A stretch of 64,000 nucleotides of DNA, taken from the NCBI RefSeq assembly GCF_003020125.1, contig NZ_PYFW01000004.1, positions 372,001 through 436,000 on the forward strand, given 5' to 3'. A program made the translations under genes and the position numbers. This DNA comes from Bradyrhizobium sp. MOS003. GTDB taxonomy: Bacteria > Pseudomonadota > Alphaproteobacteria > Rhizobiales > Xanthobacteraceae. Within the stretch, counting starts at the first letter, position 1; each line of letters opens with the position of its first letter. Below the pieces are notes generated by a model. The model saw nothing but the letters and a program-made list of their open reading frames with translations. It was not told the DNA's origin and did not search any database. Shown in pieces: positions 27,078-35,054 of the stretch.

Positions 27078-27272
27078 TCAGGCGGCTTCTTCGCCGTCGA
27101 ATTCGGTGAATTTCTTGTAGATCCAGTCGCGGCCGTCATGGCGGCGCCAGACCTTGCCGACCACGAGCTGTCCGTTGATCGAGCGGCGGGGCACGATCAC
27201 GGTCCAGAGGTGCCAGATCTCGCTCCAGCTCGATTGCGGACCGACGGTCTTGAAATTGCGATCTAAGGACAT
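27078..27272 (-). CDS. Small conserved hypothetical protein, Trp-rich
   Basis: A 64-aa soluble protein (MSLDRNFKTVGPQSSWSEIW...) with five Trp in the first two thirds (SSWSEIWHLWTVIVPRRSIN, KVWRRHDGRDWIYKKF) and an acidic end. It looks like a small beta-sheet protein. Composition and codon use are convincing, function unknown. It lies convergent with the 26593 gene. Confidence 0.6.
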   Translation of the reverse strand: MSLDRNFKTVGPQSSWSEIWHLWTVIVPRRSINGQLVVGKVWRRHDGRDWIYKKFTEFDGEEAA

Positions 27273-28027
27273 GACGCAGAACTCACAGGATACGCGCGCT
27301 GCGACGAACCGTCACCTTATGTGAGCACGAAGTTCAGGCAGCCCATCGCGAGCCGGAATCGATCTGATAACGATCGCCGAAGCGGCCGCAACAGCCGCTC
27401 GTCCTTAACCTAACCGGTCAACCTTACTTCTCCCGGCCTGGAGCCGAGATCGGTTGAAAGCCGCCGCCGAATTACCTAGAATGCGCGCACGATTTGAGAA
27501 TGACCGTGCCATCTGGGCGCGGAGTTAATTTATTGAACTGACGTCCAATTTTGTAAGTTGAATTTCGAGACGACTCGTCGGGGCGACCACAATGAATTTG
27601 CAATGTGAACGTCTGCGCCTGGCGCTGGCATCGACACCTCCTGCGCCAATCGCAAAGACGCCGGCGCAACAGCCGAAAGCCGCCAACGACAATCACGGGA
27701 TATGGCCCCTGCTACCGTTTCCGCTCGGCTGGTGCGCTTCCAGCTGATCGGCCGGATCCGGAAAAGCGACACCTGAAAAAGCGCAACGCCGCGCAAGCGT
27801 AATATCATCGCTTGGCGGCGTCCGTTTAGACATTGGGCGCTGAAATCCCCAACACACATATGTCTATGGCGACAGCCAAAGGTTCGATGCAGCGTCGGCA
27901 ATTCTGTCCCGGTCGGCAGGACAATGACTTGAGCAATCGCGCAGAATTCGCGGGACCACCGTAAGCGCCGCCTGTCGGATCACGTCGCAGGCCGCAGGGA
28001 AAAGTCTCGGAGATTCAACCCCGGGAC
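27273..28027. other. 755-bp region without a credible gene
   Basis: Reading frames on both strands lack starts with ribosome binding sites and look random. An 18-mer, TGGGCGCTGAAATCCCCA (27834-27851), recurs as its exact reverse complement at 33477-33494 in the structured region there, and is flanked here by AGACAT/ATGTCT arms. The segment may be decayed sequence or carry a short RNA. Confidence 0.4.
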
Positions 28028-28104
28028 TGGTCGGGGCAGCTGGATTCGAACCAACGACCTGCAGTACCCAAAACTGCCGCGCTACCAGGCTGCGCTATAC
28101 CCCG
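28028..28104 (-). tRNA. tRNA-Pro (anticodon TGG)
   Basis: A 77-nt cloverleaf on the minus strand with encoded CCA (28030-28028). Acceptor CGGGGTA pairs with TGCCCCG, anticodon stem GCAGT/ACTGC closes loop TTTGGGT giving TGG, and the T-arm contains GGTTCGAATCC. Confidence 0.97.
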
Positions 28105-28229
28105 AATGTCCGGCGAGCCCCGTCGATACACGCTTCCCAGGGCGCCAGCAAGACACCAAGGTGCCAGCAAGACTTGCAAGCGCAACAAGCTTCCAGGCGA
28201 GCAAGCCCCGGGATGCCCGCCTGCCCGCG

Positions 28230-28715
28230 CTATTTGCTGCCGAACAGCGGATGACCGACGCGGTCGCCGGGCCGGATGCCGTATTTCTGCGCCGTTCCCG
28301 CCACCACCTCCAGCACGGCCCGGGCGGGCCCCCGAGACGAGATGATCTTGGTCGACAGCGGCTCGGTGTTTTCGGCGATACGCAGGATGCGGCCGTTGGC
28401 GCTGATGAAGATCATGTCGAGCGAGACATAGGTGTTCTTCATCCACATTGAGATTTCCTGCTCGGGATTGAAGTCGAACAGCATGCCTTTGCCGTCTGCG
28501 AGTTCCTTTCGGTACATCAGGCCGGTCTGCTTCTCCTCCTCGGTCGTCGCCATCTCCACGGAGAACACCTGCACGCCGTTCTTGGTGACGATCTCGAGCG
28601 GCTGGAAACTGGCGGCGTGGGAGGGCGCGCCGGCAACCGCACAGCCGGCGATGACGAGGACGGCGGCAAGCCAGCCCTTCAGAGCGGACCAGACAGGCTT
28701 GCGATCAGGATTCAT
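28230..28715 (-). CDS. DUF192 domain exported protein
   Basis: A 161-aa protein with a long hydrophobic N-terminal signal (LAAVLVIAGCAVAGAPSHAA), followed by a single DUF192 domain: TGLMYRKELADGKGMLFDFN and MWMKNTYVSLDMIFI are its signature. The fold is a small beta barrel of unknown function, widespread in exported bacterial proteins. A Cys at the hydrophobic end (VIAGCAVAG) could be a lipobox, though spacing is imperfect. Same strand as the cold-shock gene upstream. Confidence 0.8.
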   Translation of the reverse strand: MNPDRKPVWSALKGWLAAVLVIAGCAVAGAPSHAASFQPLEIVTKNGVQVFSVEMATTEEEKQTGLMYRKELADGKGMLFDFNPEQEISMWMKNTYVSLDMIFISANGRILRIAENTEPLSTKIISSRGPARAVLEVVAGTAQKYGIRPGDRVGHPLFGSK

Positions 28716-28850
28716 GAGGGCACTCGAGGCGTGGGACTGAACCCGTCCTTACGCGGCGGTCGCCGGAAAATCCAGAGCCGCGCCGGCCTGCCGGCGCACC
28801 CTTGCTCACGATTGCGGGAATTGAAAGCCGGAGCCCGAGATGCGTCGCGC

Positions 28851-29510
28851 TTAGTGCGACTGCAATCCCGGCGAACCGGTCTCGGGATGGATCTCGGCCG
28901 CCATCATGCCCTTGGAGCCGGGCCCGAAGCGAACCAGGACGTATTGGCCGGGCCTGAGCTCGGTCATGCCGAAGCGGCGCAGCGTCTCCATGTGCACGAA
29001 GATGTCGGGCGTGCCCTCGCCGCAGGTCAGGAAGCCGAAGCCGCGCAGCCGGTTGAACCATTTGACCTGTGCCCGTTCCAGCCCGCTGGTCGCGGTGACC
29101 GTGACATGGGTGCGCGGCGGCAGCATCTGGGCCGGATGGATCGCGGTCGACTCGTCCATCGAGACCACACGGAACGCCTGGTAACCCTTGGCGCGCTGGA
29201 TGCACTCGACGACGATGCGGGCGCCCTCATAAGCGGTCTGGAAGCCGTCGCGCCTAAGCACGGTAACGTGCAGGAGCACGTCCGGCCAGCCATTGTCGGG
29301 AACGATGAAGCCGTAACCTTTGGAAGCGTCGAACCATTTGATCACGCCGTGCACTTCGACGAGATTGGCGCTGGCCTCCCCCAGCCCGCTGAAGGGACTG
29401 AGCGCGCTGTCGCGGCCGGCACCGCCGTGCTCGCCCGGCGTGATCCGCCCGGGCGATATTTGCCCGGGAACCCCGAGCTTCTTGGACTCAAATCCGTCCG
29501 ACGACCCCAT
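28851..29510 (-). CDS. Double cold-shock-domain protein
   Basis: A 219-aa protein with two CSDs. The first begins HGVIKWFDASKGYGFIVPDN (RNP1-like KGYGFI), the second AQVKWFNRLRGFGFLTCGEG (RGFGFL) with DIFVHMETL as RNP2. A disordered N-terminal 50 residues (Gly/Pro/Ser rich) precedes them. It binds single-stranded RNA or DNA and likely acts as an RNA chaperone or transcript anti-terminator. Start ATG 29510 chosen over TTG 29537. The first domain has a degenerate RNP2 (VLLHVTVLRR), so the two domains may differ in affinity. Confidence 0.85.
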   Translation of the reverse strand: MGSSDGFESKKLGVPGQISPGRITPGEHGGAGRDSALSPFSGLGEASANLVEVHGVIKWFDASKGYGFIVPDNGWPDVLLHVTVLRRDGFQTAYEGARIVVECIQRAKGYQAFRVVSMDESTAIHPAQMLPPRTHVTVTATSGLERAQVKWFNRLRGFGFLTCGEGTPDIFVHMETLRRFGMTELRPGQYVLVRFGPGSKGMMAAEIHPETGSPGLQSH

Positions 29511-29708
29511 AACCCCGGACCCCACACTGCCATGCAACCCGCCACATCGGCGGCGCTCGAATCACGCGTCTTAAGAGAATGTTCTCAATTGGACGCGACG
29601 CGAATCTTTCGACTCAAAAGATAACACTCCCGGTTGCGAGGCATAGACAAAAAAGAGATCGGCCGGAACCTATGAACAGCTTGCACGGCCGCGAATCAAA
29701 TTGACGCC

Positions 29709-30470
29709 TCAATTGCCGGTAAAGGGCCCGAGCGCTTCGCCGATGTCGTCGTGGATGACGAGGTCGGCAATGTCGTCCTGTTCGGTCGGCTCGCGGTTGA
29801 TGATCACCAGACGAGCACCGGCGTTCTTTGCCATCATCGGAAAGCCCGCCGCAGGCCAGACCACGAGTGAGGAACCGATCGCGATGAAGAGATCGCAGGC
29901 TTGCGACAGCGCGGTCGCGCGCTGCATCTCATCGTCGGGCATCATCTGGCCGAAGGAGATCGTGGCGGTCTTCACCGGTTCGTCGCAGGCGGTGCAGTTG
30001 GGCGCGAAGCCGTCGCCGTCGAAGTGTTGCCTCACCCAGTCGAGCGGATAGGCCTGCCCGCATCCGATGCAGCGCGCGTAAGTGGTGTTGCCGTGGAGTT
30101 CAATCACATGCTCGCCGGCGAAGCCGGAGGCCTGGTGCAGATTGTCGATGTTCTGGGTGATGACGGCGGGAACCCTGCCGGCGCGGTACAGCGAGGCCAG
30201 CGCACGATGGCCGCGGCCGGGCTTCGCCGCCGCGAAGACCTCCTCCATCGCAAAGCGGCGGCGCCAGGATTCGTGCCGCGCCTCCTGGCTCGCAACGAAC
30301 TCGTCGAACGGGATCGGACGGTTGCGCGTCCAAATTCCGCCCGGCGAGCGGAAGTCGGGAATGCCGCATTCGGTCGAGATGCCGGCGCCGGTGAACGGCA
30401 CGATGATCCTCGCCTCGGCGATCATCTCGCCGAGCCGTTCAACGCCGCTCTGAAGATCCGATGCAATCAA
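29709..30470 (-). CDS. NAD-dependent protein deacylase (sirtuin)
   Basis: A 253-aa Sir2-family enzyme. Signatures in order are FTGAGISTECGIPDFRSPGG (NAD binding), ITQNIDNLHQASG, HGNTTYARCIGCG plus CTACDEP (catalytic His and the four zinc Cys), ATISFGQMMPDD, and FIAIGSSLVVWPAAGF. It removes acetyl or other acyl groups from lysine. The TTG start at 30470 is chosen because GGGAG lies 6 nt before it and the protein then begins where relatives do. The frame continues open to 30656, so an N-terminal extension (for example ATG 30581) cannot be excluded. Confidence 0.87.
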   Translation of the reverse strand: MIASDLQSGVERLGEMIAEARIIVPFTGAGISTECGIPDFRSPGGIWTRNRPIPFDEFVASQEARHESWRRRFAMEEVFAAAKPGRGHRALASLYRAGRVPAVITQNIDNLHQASGFAGEHVIELHGNTTYARCIGCGQAYPLDWVRQHFDGDGFAPNCTACDEPVKTATISFGQMMPDDEMQRATALSQACDLFIAIGSSLVVWPAAGFPMMAKNAGARLVIINREPTEQDDIADLVIHDDIGEALGPFTGN

Positions 30471-30707
30471 TCGCAACTCCCGATTCTTTTCCTGACAGCA
30501 ACGAGCGCAAGCGGCAAGATTGCTGACGCTCTTATCAAGCGCTAACGCGATGCGCTCGGCAATTTTTTCCGACCCTCGCATATCACAATCCTGCAATGCC
30601 TCCTCCCCATTGACGCCCCATTCGGGAGCATCAATGGATGTGTCAATGCGACTCAAGATGATGCGGCGGCAGTGCTTGGGTTCAGTAGCAAACTTGAGGG
30701 GATGGCT

Positions 30708-30872
30708 ATGACCGAAGACGAAGAACGCAAAGCCCGTGAGCGCGACGAAATCGCCGCCCGTGTCGCCGCCTTCCGTGCCACGCAGGAAAAATTCAAACGA
30801 GAGCGCGAAGAGTATTTCGTGTCGACCTTGGAGAACGCTCGCAAGGTCGAGCGGCCCTCGCTCTGGCCGTAA
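30708..30872 (+). CDS. Small charged helical protein (54 aa)
   Basis: ATG 30708 with GAGGGG ideally spaced (an alternative ATG at 30702 is too close). The sequence opens MTEDEERKARERDEIAARVA and is almost wholly Glu/Arg/Lys/Ala, one amphipathic helix ending KVERPSLWP. It is a type of small protein I associate with Bradyrhizobium, of unknown function. A terminator follows 28 bp after the stop. Confidence 0.6.
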   Translation: MTEDEERKARERDEIAARVAAFRATQEKFKREREEYFVSTLENARKVERPSLWP

Positions 30873-30900
30873 AGCACGGTCCGATCAAAACGCATGAAAA

Positions 30901-30925
30901 AAGCCCGGAGCGTTGCTCCGGGCTT
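30901..30925. terminator. Bidirectional terminator
   Basis: AAGCCCGGAGC-GTT-GCTCCGGGCTT, with TTTT on the plus side and AAAAAA before it (T-run on the minus side). It lies between the convergent genes ending at 30872 and 30941. Confidence 0.85.
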
Positions 30926-30940
30926 TTCGTTTGAGAGTGG

Positions 30941-31243
30941 CTACCAATGGCGCCAATGGCGATGGTGCCGGTAGTACGGTCCGCCGCCGTAGTAGGCGTA
31001 CGGTCCCGGTGAGTAGTAGCCGGGTCCGCCATAATAGCCGTAGCGGGGGCCATATCCGTACCCGTAGCCGTAGCCGTAGGGCTGCGATGCAGCGACGGCG
31101 CCCGCAGTGATGGCGCCGGCCGCAAGGCCGAATGCAAGGCCCGGGCCGATGCCGCGCCCGCGCGCTTCTGCAGGCGCAGGGGCCGCGACCGCGGTGACGC
31201 CCACGGATGCGACGGTGGCCAAAACTGCCAATGTTTTTTTCAT
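30941..31243 (-). CDS. Secreted Gly/Tyr-rich protein
   Basis: A 100-aa exported protein with a signal peptide (AVLATVASVGVTAVAAPAPA). A glycine-zipper-like stretch (GPGLAFGLAAGAITAGAVAA) precedes a low-complexity tail of GY repeats (GYGYGYGYGPRYGYYGG) that ends in His/Trp/Arg. It is probably an envelope-associated structural protein, related in style to the 9446 gene product. ATG 31243 follows GGAGAAG. Confidence 0.7.
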   Translation of the reverse strand: MKKTLAVLATVASVGVTAVAAPAPAEARGRGIGPGLAFGLAAGAITAGAVAASQPYGYGYGYGYGPRYGYYGGPGYYSPGPYAYYGGGPYYRHHRHWRHW

Positions 31244-31522
31244 TCAACTTCTCCTTCGCGTCTGCCGAGATAACGACGAGCGCTTGCGAAGGTTGCGCAG
31301 CGGAGCGGAACCGGGCGCGACAAAAACATTCGATGCAGCCGGAACCAAATCGGCGGTCGCGGATTGCCACCTCAAGTGCGGGAGCGTCGGCCGTCCGGTT
31401 GATGCGACAGCACCGATACCCCGTCAGCATCTCCGCGATGCGGCGGGGTTTTCAGTTTCAGGGGAGCAGATGGCAGCAGACGAAGATTGCTGCCAGCGGG
31501 GCGAACGACCGAGGAGGAGAGT

Positions 31523-31753
31523 TTGCCGTTATCCGCTTTGCTGGCCCGCATCCGCAAGCTGGTTCCCCGATCCGACGATCGGCACTACGACGAAATCGTT
31601 CGCAACTTCGGCGTCGGCACGCTGCACCCGCCGCCGACGCCGATGAGCGATGGCGAGCTGGCGCGGGCAATCGCCGAGTTCCTGAAACAGCAGCCGTCGA
31701 GCGAATCCGTCGCGACCCTCGGCCGCCGGCTCGACCCCTCCTCTCCGCTTTGA
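31523..31753 (+). CDS. Small hypothetical protein with TTG start
   Basis: A 76-aa protein. TTG 31523 follows an excellent ribosome binding site (AGGAGGAGA at 31512-31520), which decides the start. The body LARIRKLVPRSDDRHYDEIV and ELARAIAEFLKQQ looks like a compact helical cytoplasmic protein. No family recognised. Confidence 0.55.
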   Translation: MPLSALLARIRKLVPRSDDRHYDEIVRNFGVGTLHPPPTPMSDGELARAIAEFLKQQPSSESVATLGRRLDPSSPL

Positions 31754-31839
31754 GTTCTTTGCGTTTTCGGACAGGAGCATGAAACCAGAATTGCGCGCGG
31801 CCGTTGATGCCGTCTTCAGGCAAATCAGAAGAGGCCGAC

Positions 31840-31965
31840 ATGCCCGTGTGGCTGGAAGTATTGCTCAATTTGTCCGGCTATGCCGGCTTCGTGGCGCTTG
31901 CCTCGCACGGCGGAGCGTCAACCTCCGTGCGTGCCGACGAGCACATCTGTGGCGACGGGCGCTAG
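31840..31965 (+). CDS. Membrane microprotein (41 aa)
   Basis: ATG 31840 follows AGAGG. MPVWLEVLLNLSGYAGFVAL forms one membrane segment, followed by a polar tail with one Cys. It lies 86 bp after the 31523 gene and could be co-transcribed. Unknown function. Confidence 0.5.
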   Translation: MPVWLEVLLNLSGYAGFVALASHGGASTSVRADEHICGDGR

Positions 31966-31980
31966 CTGGCGTGTCGCGCT

Positions 31981-32178
31981 CTAGTTGGCATGCGCTGGCT
32001 GGCCCGCCGTGCGCACCAGCCGGTCGGCCTTGACCGCGACGCGCGTGTCCTCGAGCTGCGGTCGCAGCGAGAAGCTGATCAGCACGAAAGCGAGACAGAA
32101 CAGCGTTCCGACGATCGCGACACGCCGGTAGGTGTGGCGGTCGCCCTGGTAAAAGGACGGCTCTGAAAAAGGTGTCAT
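31981..32178 (-). CDS. Single-pass membrane protein (65 aa)
   Basis: From ATG 32178: a cytoplasmic N-terminus (MTPFSEPSFYQGDRHTYRRV), one hydrophobic helix (AIVGTLFCLAFVLISF), and a basic periplasmic tail (LRPQLEDTRVAVKADRLVRT). Small envelope protein, function unknown. The longer frame to 32199 has no better start. Confidence 0.6.
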   Translation of the reverse strand: MTPFSEPSFYQGDRHTYRRVAIVGTLFCLAFVLISFSLRPQLEDTRVAVKADRLVRTAGQPAHAN

Positions 32179-32406
32179 GGCAAAATTGCTTCTTGGCAAA
32201 GGTCGTTTCTTGCTTGTCCTTGCCAGACACCTACCGCAACGAGCGCCAGGCGCAACGCGATTAGGCTTTTAACCTAACCGAATAGGGTTATCGGTTTCGG
32301 CGCAAACTCTCGTTAGGAATTGATGGAAGCCTCCCATCGCTGAGCAGCGATGGGTGTTGTGCGAAGCTCAGACCTGTCGCACTCCGCCGACCGGCTTTGT
32401 TCCAGC

Positions 32407-32472
32407 TTCGACACCATTTCGTTCTCAAAGAACGAATCGGAATCGAAGAAATCGGCGCGGAGCAGGTCTTAA
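32407..32472 (+). repeat. Repeat copy 1: hairpin / SFSKNESES peptide motif
   Basis: 66 bp centred on TTCGTTCT-CAA-AGAACGAA. In the plus frame it reads FDTISFSKNESES-KKSAR and ends at TAA. A 40-aa frame from ATG 32350 includes it, but without a ribosome binding site. It pairs with copy 2 at 32770. Confidence 0.55.
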
Positions 32473-32498
32473 CAAAGCGTGCGTGCGCTCCGATCCGA

Positions 32499-32648
32499 TC
32501 ACGTCGCATCGTGAGACGACGATGCATCGGGAGATTTCGATCCCGGTGGCGGCACCTGCGGCACCGACGGCTTGCCTTTGCGCAAGCGCGGATGCCGATC
32601 GTACCAAAACACTTTCGCGATCTCGGCGAGAAACCAGCACGCATTCAT
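32499..32648 (-). CDS. Small hypothetical protein (49 aa)
   Basis: ATG 32648 follows GAGGGAGAGCGAC, a strong ribosome binding site that decides against the longer frame from 32780. MNACWFLAEIAKVFWYDRHP is hydrophobic and aromatic, then the chain turns basic and Pro/Ser rich (KGKPSVPQVPPPGSKSPDAS). It lies between the two copies of the SFSKNESES repeat. Function unknown. Confidence 0.6.
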   Translation of the reverse strand: MNACWFLAEIAKVFWYDRHPRLRKGKPSVPQVPPPGSKSPDASSSHDAT

Positions 32649-32769
32649 GTCGCTCTCCCTCGCCTTACGGCTTACGGAGGAGACGAGGACGAGACTGTGC
32701 GAAGCATCACGCTGTCTCGTTATGATACGAGCGACGGCATCGCCGCCGGAAGGCGCAACATGTTCTGCA

Positions 32770-32835
32770 TCCGACTCCATTTCGTTCTCGAAGAACGAAT
32801 CGGAGTCGGAAAAATCAGCGCGAATCGATTCCTAA
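32770..32835 (+). repeat. Repeat copy 2: hairpin / SFSKNESES peptide motif
   Basis: 66 bp with a near-perfect 18-bp stem (CCGACTCC...TTCGTTCT / AGAACGAAT...GGAGTCGG), loop CGA. In the plus frame it reads SDSISFSKNESES-EKSAR and ends at TAA. Most differences from copy 1 are silent in that frame. Confidence 0.55.
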
Positions 32836-33011
32836 CGATCGATGAAAGCACGCCGAGCAACCTCTTGAGCGGCGGCACTCGCCGGCACGATCTTCGGCGG
32901 CTGGAATTTCGAGACGACCGCGAACACGATGACCATCTCGCGGCAGAGTTCGCATCGAAAGCTATTGACGGAAGTCGCCATCATCGGCTTGGCGAATCGC
33001 GGGCATGTCAT
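32832..33011 (-). CDS. Small Cys-containing protein, EcfG-dependent and leaderless
   Basis: A 59-aa protein from ATG 33011 (MTCPRFAKPMMATSVNSFRC), with a CxxC pair (CELC) and one more Cys, a hydrophobic centre (MVIVFAVVSKF) and an Ala-rich tail. A metal-binding knuckle is possible. The longer GTG start at 33032 lies upstream of the predicted transcription start: the EcfG promoter's CGTT ends 7 nt before ATG 33011. The protein is therefore predicted from a leaderless message in the general stress response. Confidence 0.6.
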   Translation of the reverse strand: MTCPRFAKPMMATSVNSFRCELCREMVIVFAVVSKFQPPKIVPASAAAQEVARRAFIDR

Positions 33012-33018
33012 GCAGGCG

Positions 33019-33043
33019 AACGCTGCTTGCACATGTTCGTTCC
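33019..33043 (-). promoter_or_regulatory. EcfG-type promoter (GGAAC-N16-CGTT)
   Basis: Minus strand GGAAC (33043-33039), 16 nt, CGTT (33022-33019). It is placed 7 nt before ATG 33011, the same arrangement as the promoter at 7487. Confidence 0.7.
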
Positions 33044-33207
33044 TGAAGCATCAGCGGCGAATGCCTGCGCCGCAACGCCTCCCACCAGGACGAACTTCAA
33101 AATGCTCGCCCCGTCCCGGCTGCGACAACCGTCCTACCAAGCGCGAGCGGTCCGATTGAGGCCGCGCTTGCCGTATGCCCGATGTCGTCGGCGTCCGCCG
33201 GCGCAGG

Positions 33208-33345
33208 TCATGCCGCCCGCTTCGCTCTGCTCTTCTCCGAGAAGCATTCCAGGATCTGGATGCGGAGCTCTTCCGCGGCCGGGCCCTCGAGCTTCCGGAG
33301 CTCGTTCCAGAGCCTGATCATTTCGCGCTGCTTTTCGACGGTCAT
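33208..33345 (-). CDS. LexA-controlled microprotein (45 aa)
   Basis: ATG 33345 with a strong GGGAGGTGA ribosome binding site. MTVEKQREMIRLWNELRKLE and EELRIQILECFSEKSRAKRA form a charged helical hairpin, cytoplasmic, with one Cys. No family recognised. A GTTC-N7-GTTC box lies 39-53 bp upstream, so it is probably repressed by LexA and induced by DNA damage. Confidence 0.7.
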   Translation of the reverse strand: MTVEKQREMIRLWNELRKLEGPAAEELRIQILECFSEKSRAKRAA

Positions 33346-33383
33346 GAGTCACCTCCCAAGCGGGTCCCTAAGGCGGCTCACTA

Positions 33384-33398
33384 GAACAAAATGGGAAC
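33384..33398 (-). promoter_or_regulatory. LexA (SOS) box
   Basis: On the minus strand GTTC-CCATTTT-GTTC, an exact GTTC-N7-GTTC direct repeat with the TTTTGTTC right half typical of alphaproteobacterial LexA sites. It is 39 bp before the start of the 33345 microprotein gene. Confidence 0.7.
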
Positions 33399-33476
33399 AA
33401 AAAGTCCAGTCCCTGGTGCGCGATTTCCCGGCATGTCGCGTTGAACCTTTACAAGGCGGCGTTGACCCAGGAAGGC

Positions 33477-33655
33477 TGGGGATTTCAGCGCCCAGTCATA
33501 TCGCAGCGCCGCGGTAGACGAACATATTCCGTCATCGCGGCGCTGTTGCTTTTTGGAGTTTCAACTTTAAGTTAGGATCACGGCTGGCGGCCAGGCGCTG
33601 AAATCCCAACGCCGTCAGCCAAAAAAACCCCGTGCGAAAGCGCGGGGTTTTTCTT
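33477..33655 (+). ncRNA. Candidate structured small RNA with terminator
   Basis: Outer arms GGGATTTCAGCGCC (33479-33492) and GGCGCTGAAATCCC (33594-33607) are perfectly complementary over 14 bp. Inside is a second hairpin CAGCGCCGCG/CGCGGCGCTG (33504-33545). Immediately downstream is a terminator, CCCCGTGC-GAAA-GCGCGGGG followed by TTTTTCTTT (33628-33655). Three nested or adjacent stems and no reading frame argue for an RNA gene. It occupies most of the 459-bp gap between 33346 and 33804. Confidence 0.5.
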
Positions 33656-33804
33656 TCGAAGCCGTGTCTGGCTGAAAAGGCGCGGCGGGCTCTTTGTTCG
33701 TCCCGATCGTCATGGTGATGTTCGGGATCGCAATCGCCGAGCACGGCCTTGTCTTCAGTCCTCGCGTTGCGGCAGCTCTCGGCCGCAACGATATCGCCGG
33801 CGCC

Positions 33805-34101
33805 TTAGACGGCGTCCTTGGCGACCTTCAGCGGCGAAGCCTTCACCGACTTGCTGGCGGGCTTGGCCGCGAACTGCATCGGCTCCTTGGTGAAGGGATT
33901 GACGCCCATGCGGGCTTCGGTCGCCGGCTTGTTCACGACCGACATCTTTGCGAAGCCGGGAATGACAAACTCACCGGACTCGTTGAGCTCCTTGTAGCCG
34001 ACCGTCGCCATGTACTCGATCACCGACTTCACGTCGTTCTTCGAAAGCTGCGTGCCCTCGGCAATTGCATCGATCAATTGGGTCTTCGTCATCTTCGCCA
34101 T
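33805..34101 (-). CDS. HU family DNA-binding protein
   Basis: A 98-aa nucleoid protein: MTKTQLIDAIAEGTQLSKND is the dimerisation helix pair, and GEFVIPGFAKMSVVNKPATE plus ARMGVNPFTKEPMQFAAKPA is the DNA-binding beta arm with the GxNPxT motif. The basic tail (KPASKSVKASPLKVAKDAV) slightly extends the usual 90 residues. ATG 34101 has AAGGAAT upstream. Monocistronic. Confidence 0.93.
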   Translation of the reverse strand: MAKMTKTQLIDAIAEGTQLSKNDVKSVIEYMATVGYKELNESGEFVIPGFAKMSVVNKPATEARMGVNPFTKEPMQFAAKPASKSVKASPLKVAKDAV

Positions 34102-34327
34102 GTCTGAATTCCTTTGAAGGGGTGCGCGCGAATACTCTGTTGTGACGCGGCCGGACCGCGGAGGCGCGCTTCTGATTCATGCCAGAGGTCATGAAGTGAC
34201 GGGCTTAGAGCCTATCAAGGCCAAAAACGCAAGCAGGGGTTCTGCGGGGTTCCCGACTTCCTGTGCAAGGTGCCGCAGGGGCACGCAATTTCCTTTGAAC
34301 CATTTTGCAGCTGGCGCGTCATATCAT
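34102..34327. other. HU upstream region
   Basis: 226 bp with no gene. It should hold the HU promoter and the start of the short RNA candidate that follows at 34328. Confidence 0.4.
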
Positions 34328-34390
34328 TGAAGTCCCCAAGCTTCACCCCACCAGAAAGCCCCGCTTCCCCCAGGCGGGGTTTTCGCTTTT
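34328..34390 (+). ncRNA. Candidate small RNA / hairpin-plus-terminator module, copy 1
   Basis: Short stem TGAAG/CTTCA around loop TCCCCAAG, a spacer CCCCACCAGAA, then a terminator GCCCCGC...GCGGGG with TTTTCGCTTTT. The same two-hairpin arrangement with the same order of motifs occurs at 35793-35857. No reading frame. Confidence 0.5.
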
Positions 34391-34450
34391 GGGGCATGGC
34401 AGAAAGCCCCTTCTGTCTATAATGGTCTGAAGGTTTCCCGAGGGGTGTTC

Positions 34451-34942
34451 ATGAAGGTCGCTATCGTCATCGCAGGCTTGATCGTCGTTGCCGTCGCAGC
34501 CCTCGTCGCGATCCAGCCCAGCTTCCTGAAGCCTGCCTCCCTCGCCCTGGTGAAAAAGTCCGACATCTTCGGCTTCTCGCCCGGGATGACATTCGACGAG
34601 ACCAGCAAGCTCGTCAGTCAACGCCGCTATCTCTGCCGCCGGAGCCACGACTCCTATACCTTCGACTGCGATATCAACGGCGCCAAGGTTTCGGTCGACA
34701 GCGACGAGACTGACGCCAGGCACCCGATCTGGCGCGTCAAGGCGGAGTTGAACAATCCGGGGGCACAGGACGCTGCCGTCAAATCGATCTCCGACCAGTT
34801 CAACGCGGAAGCGATCAAGGAGCGCGAGGGATGGACATGGATCGTCGGCCGCGGATTCAAGCTGAGTTATGACGGTGTCGCCTTGAACCTCGTGGACGAG
34901 GCCGCAGAGGCGCGGCTTCGCAAGGAGGAAGCAAAGCGTTAG
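34451..34942 (+). CDS. Exported or membrane-anchored hypothetical protein
   Basis: A 163-aa protein. ATG 34451 follows GAGGGG. The N-terminal hydrophobic helix MKVAIVIAGLIVVAVAALVA is a signal anchor. The periplasmic part has DIFGFSPGMTFDETSKLVSQ, reminiscent of small periplasmic proteins with a SmpA/OmlA-like or DUF-type opening, two Cys (RYLCRRSHDSYTFDCDIN) likely in a disulfide, and a charged C-terminus. No firm family assignment. Confidence 0.65.
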   Translation: MKVAIVIAGLIVVAVAALVAIQPSFLKPASLALVKKSDIFGFSPGMTFDETSKLVSQRRYLCRRSHDSYTFDCDINGAKVSVDSDETDARHPIWRVKAELNNPGAQDAAVKSISDQFNAEAIKEREGWTWIVGRGFKLSYDGVALNLVDEAAEARLRKEEAKR

Positions 34943-35054
34943 ACGCGAAGTCACCTCGTCGTGAAACCTGTGGCCCGGCACGCCTTGTTGACACTTCAGT
35001 AACCCAACGCCGCCAAGCTCCATTCAGTCCTTGTTGCGTTGGAGTACCCCCACA

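Noticed and set aside
30471..30656. N-terminal extension of the sirtuin
   Set aside because: The TTG start at 30470 has an ideal GGGAG and matches where relatives begin. The extension has no recognisable domain, though it cannot be fully excluded.
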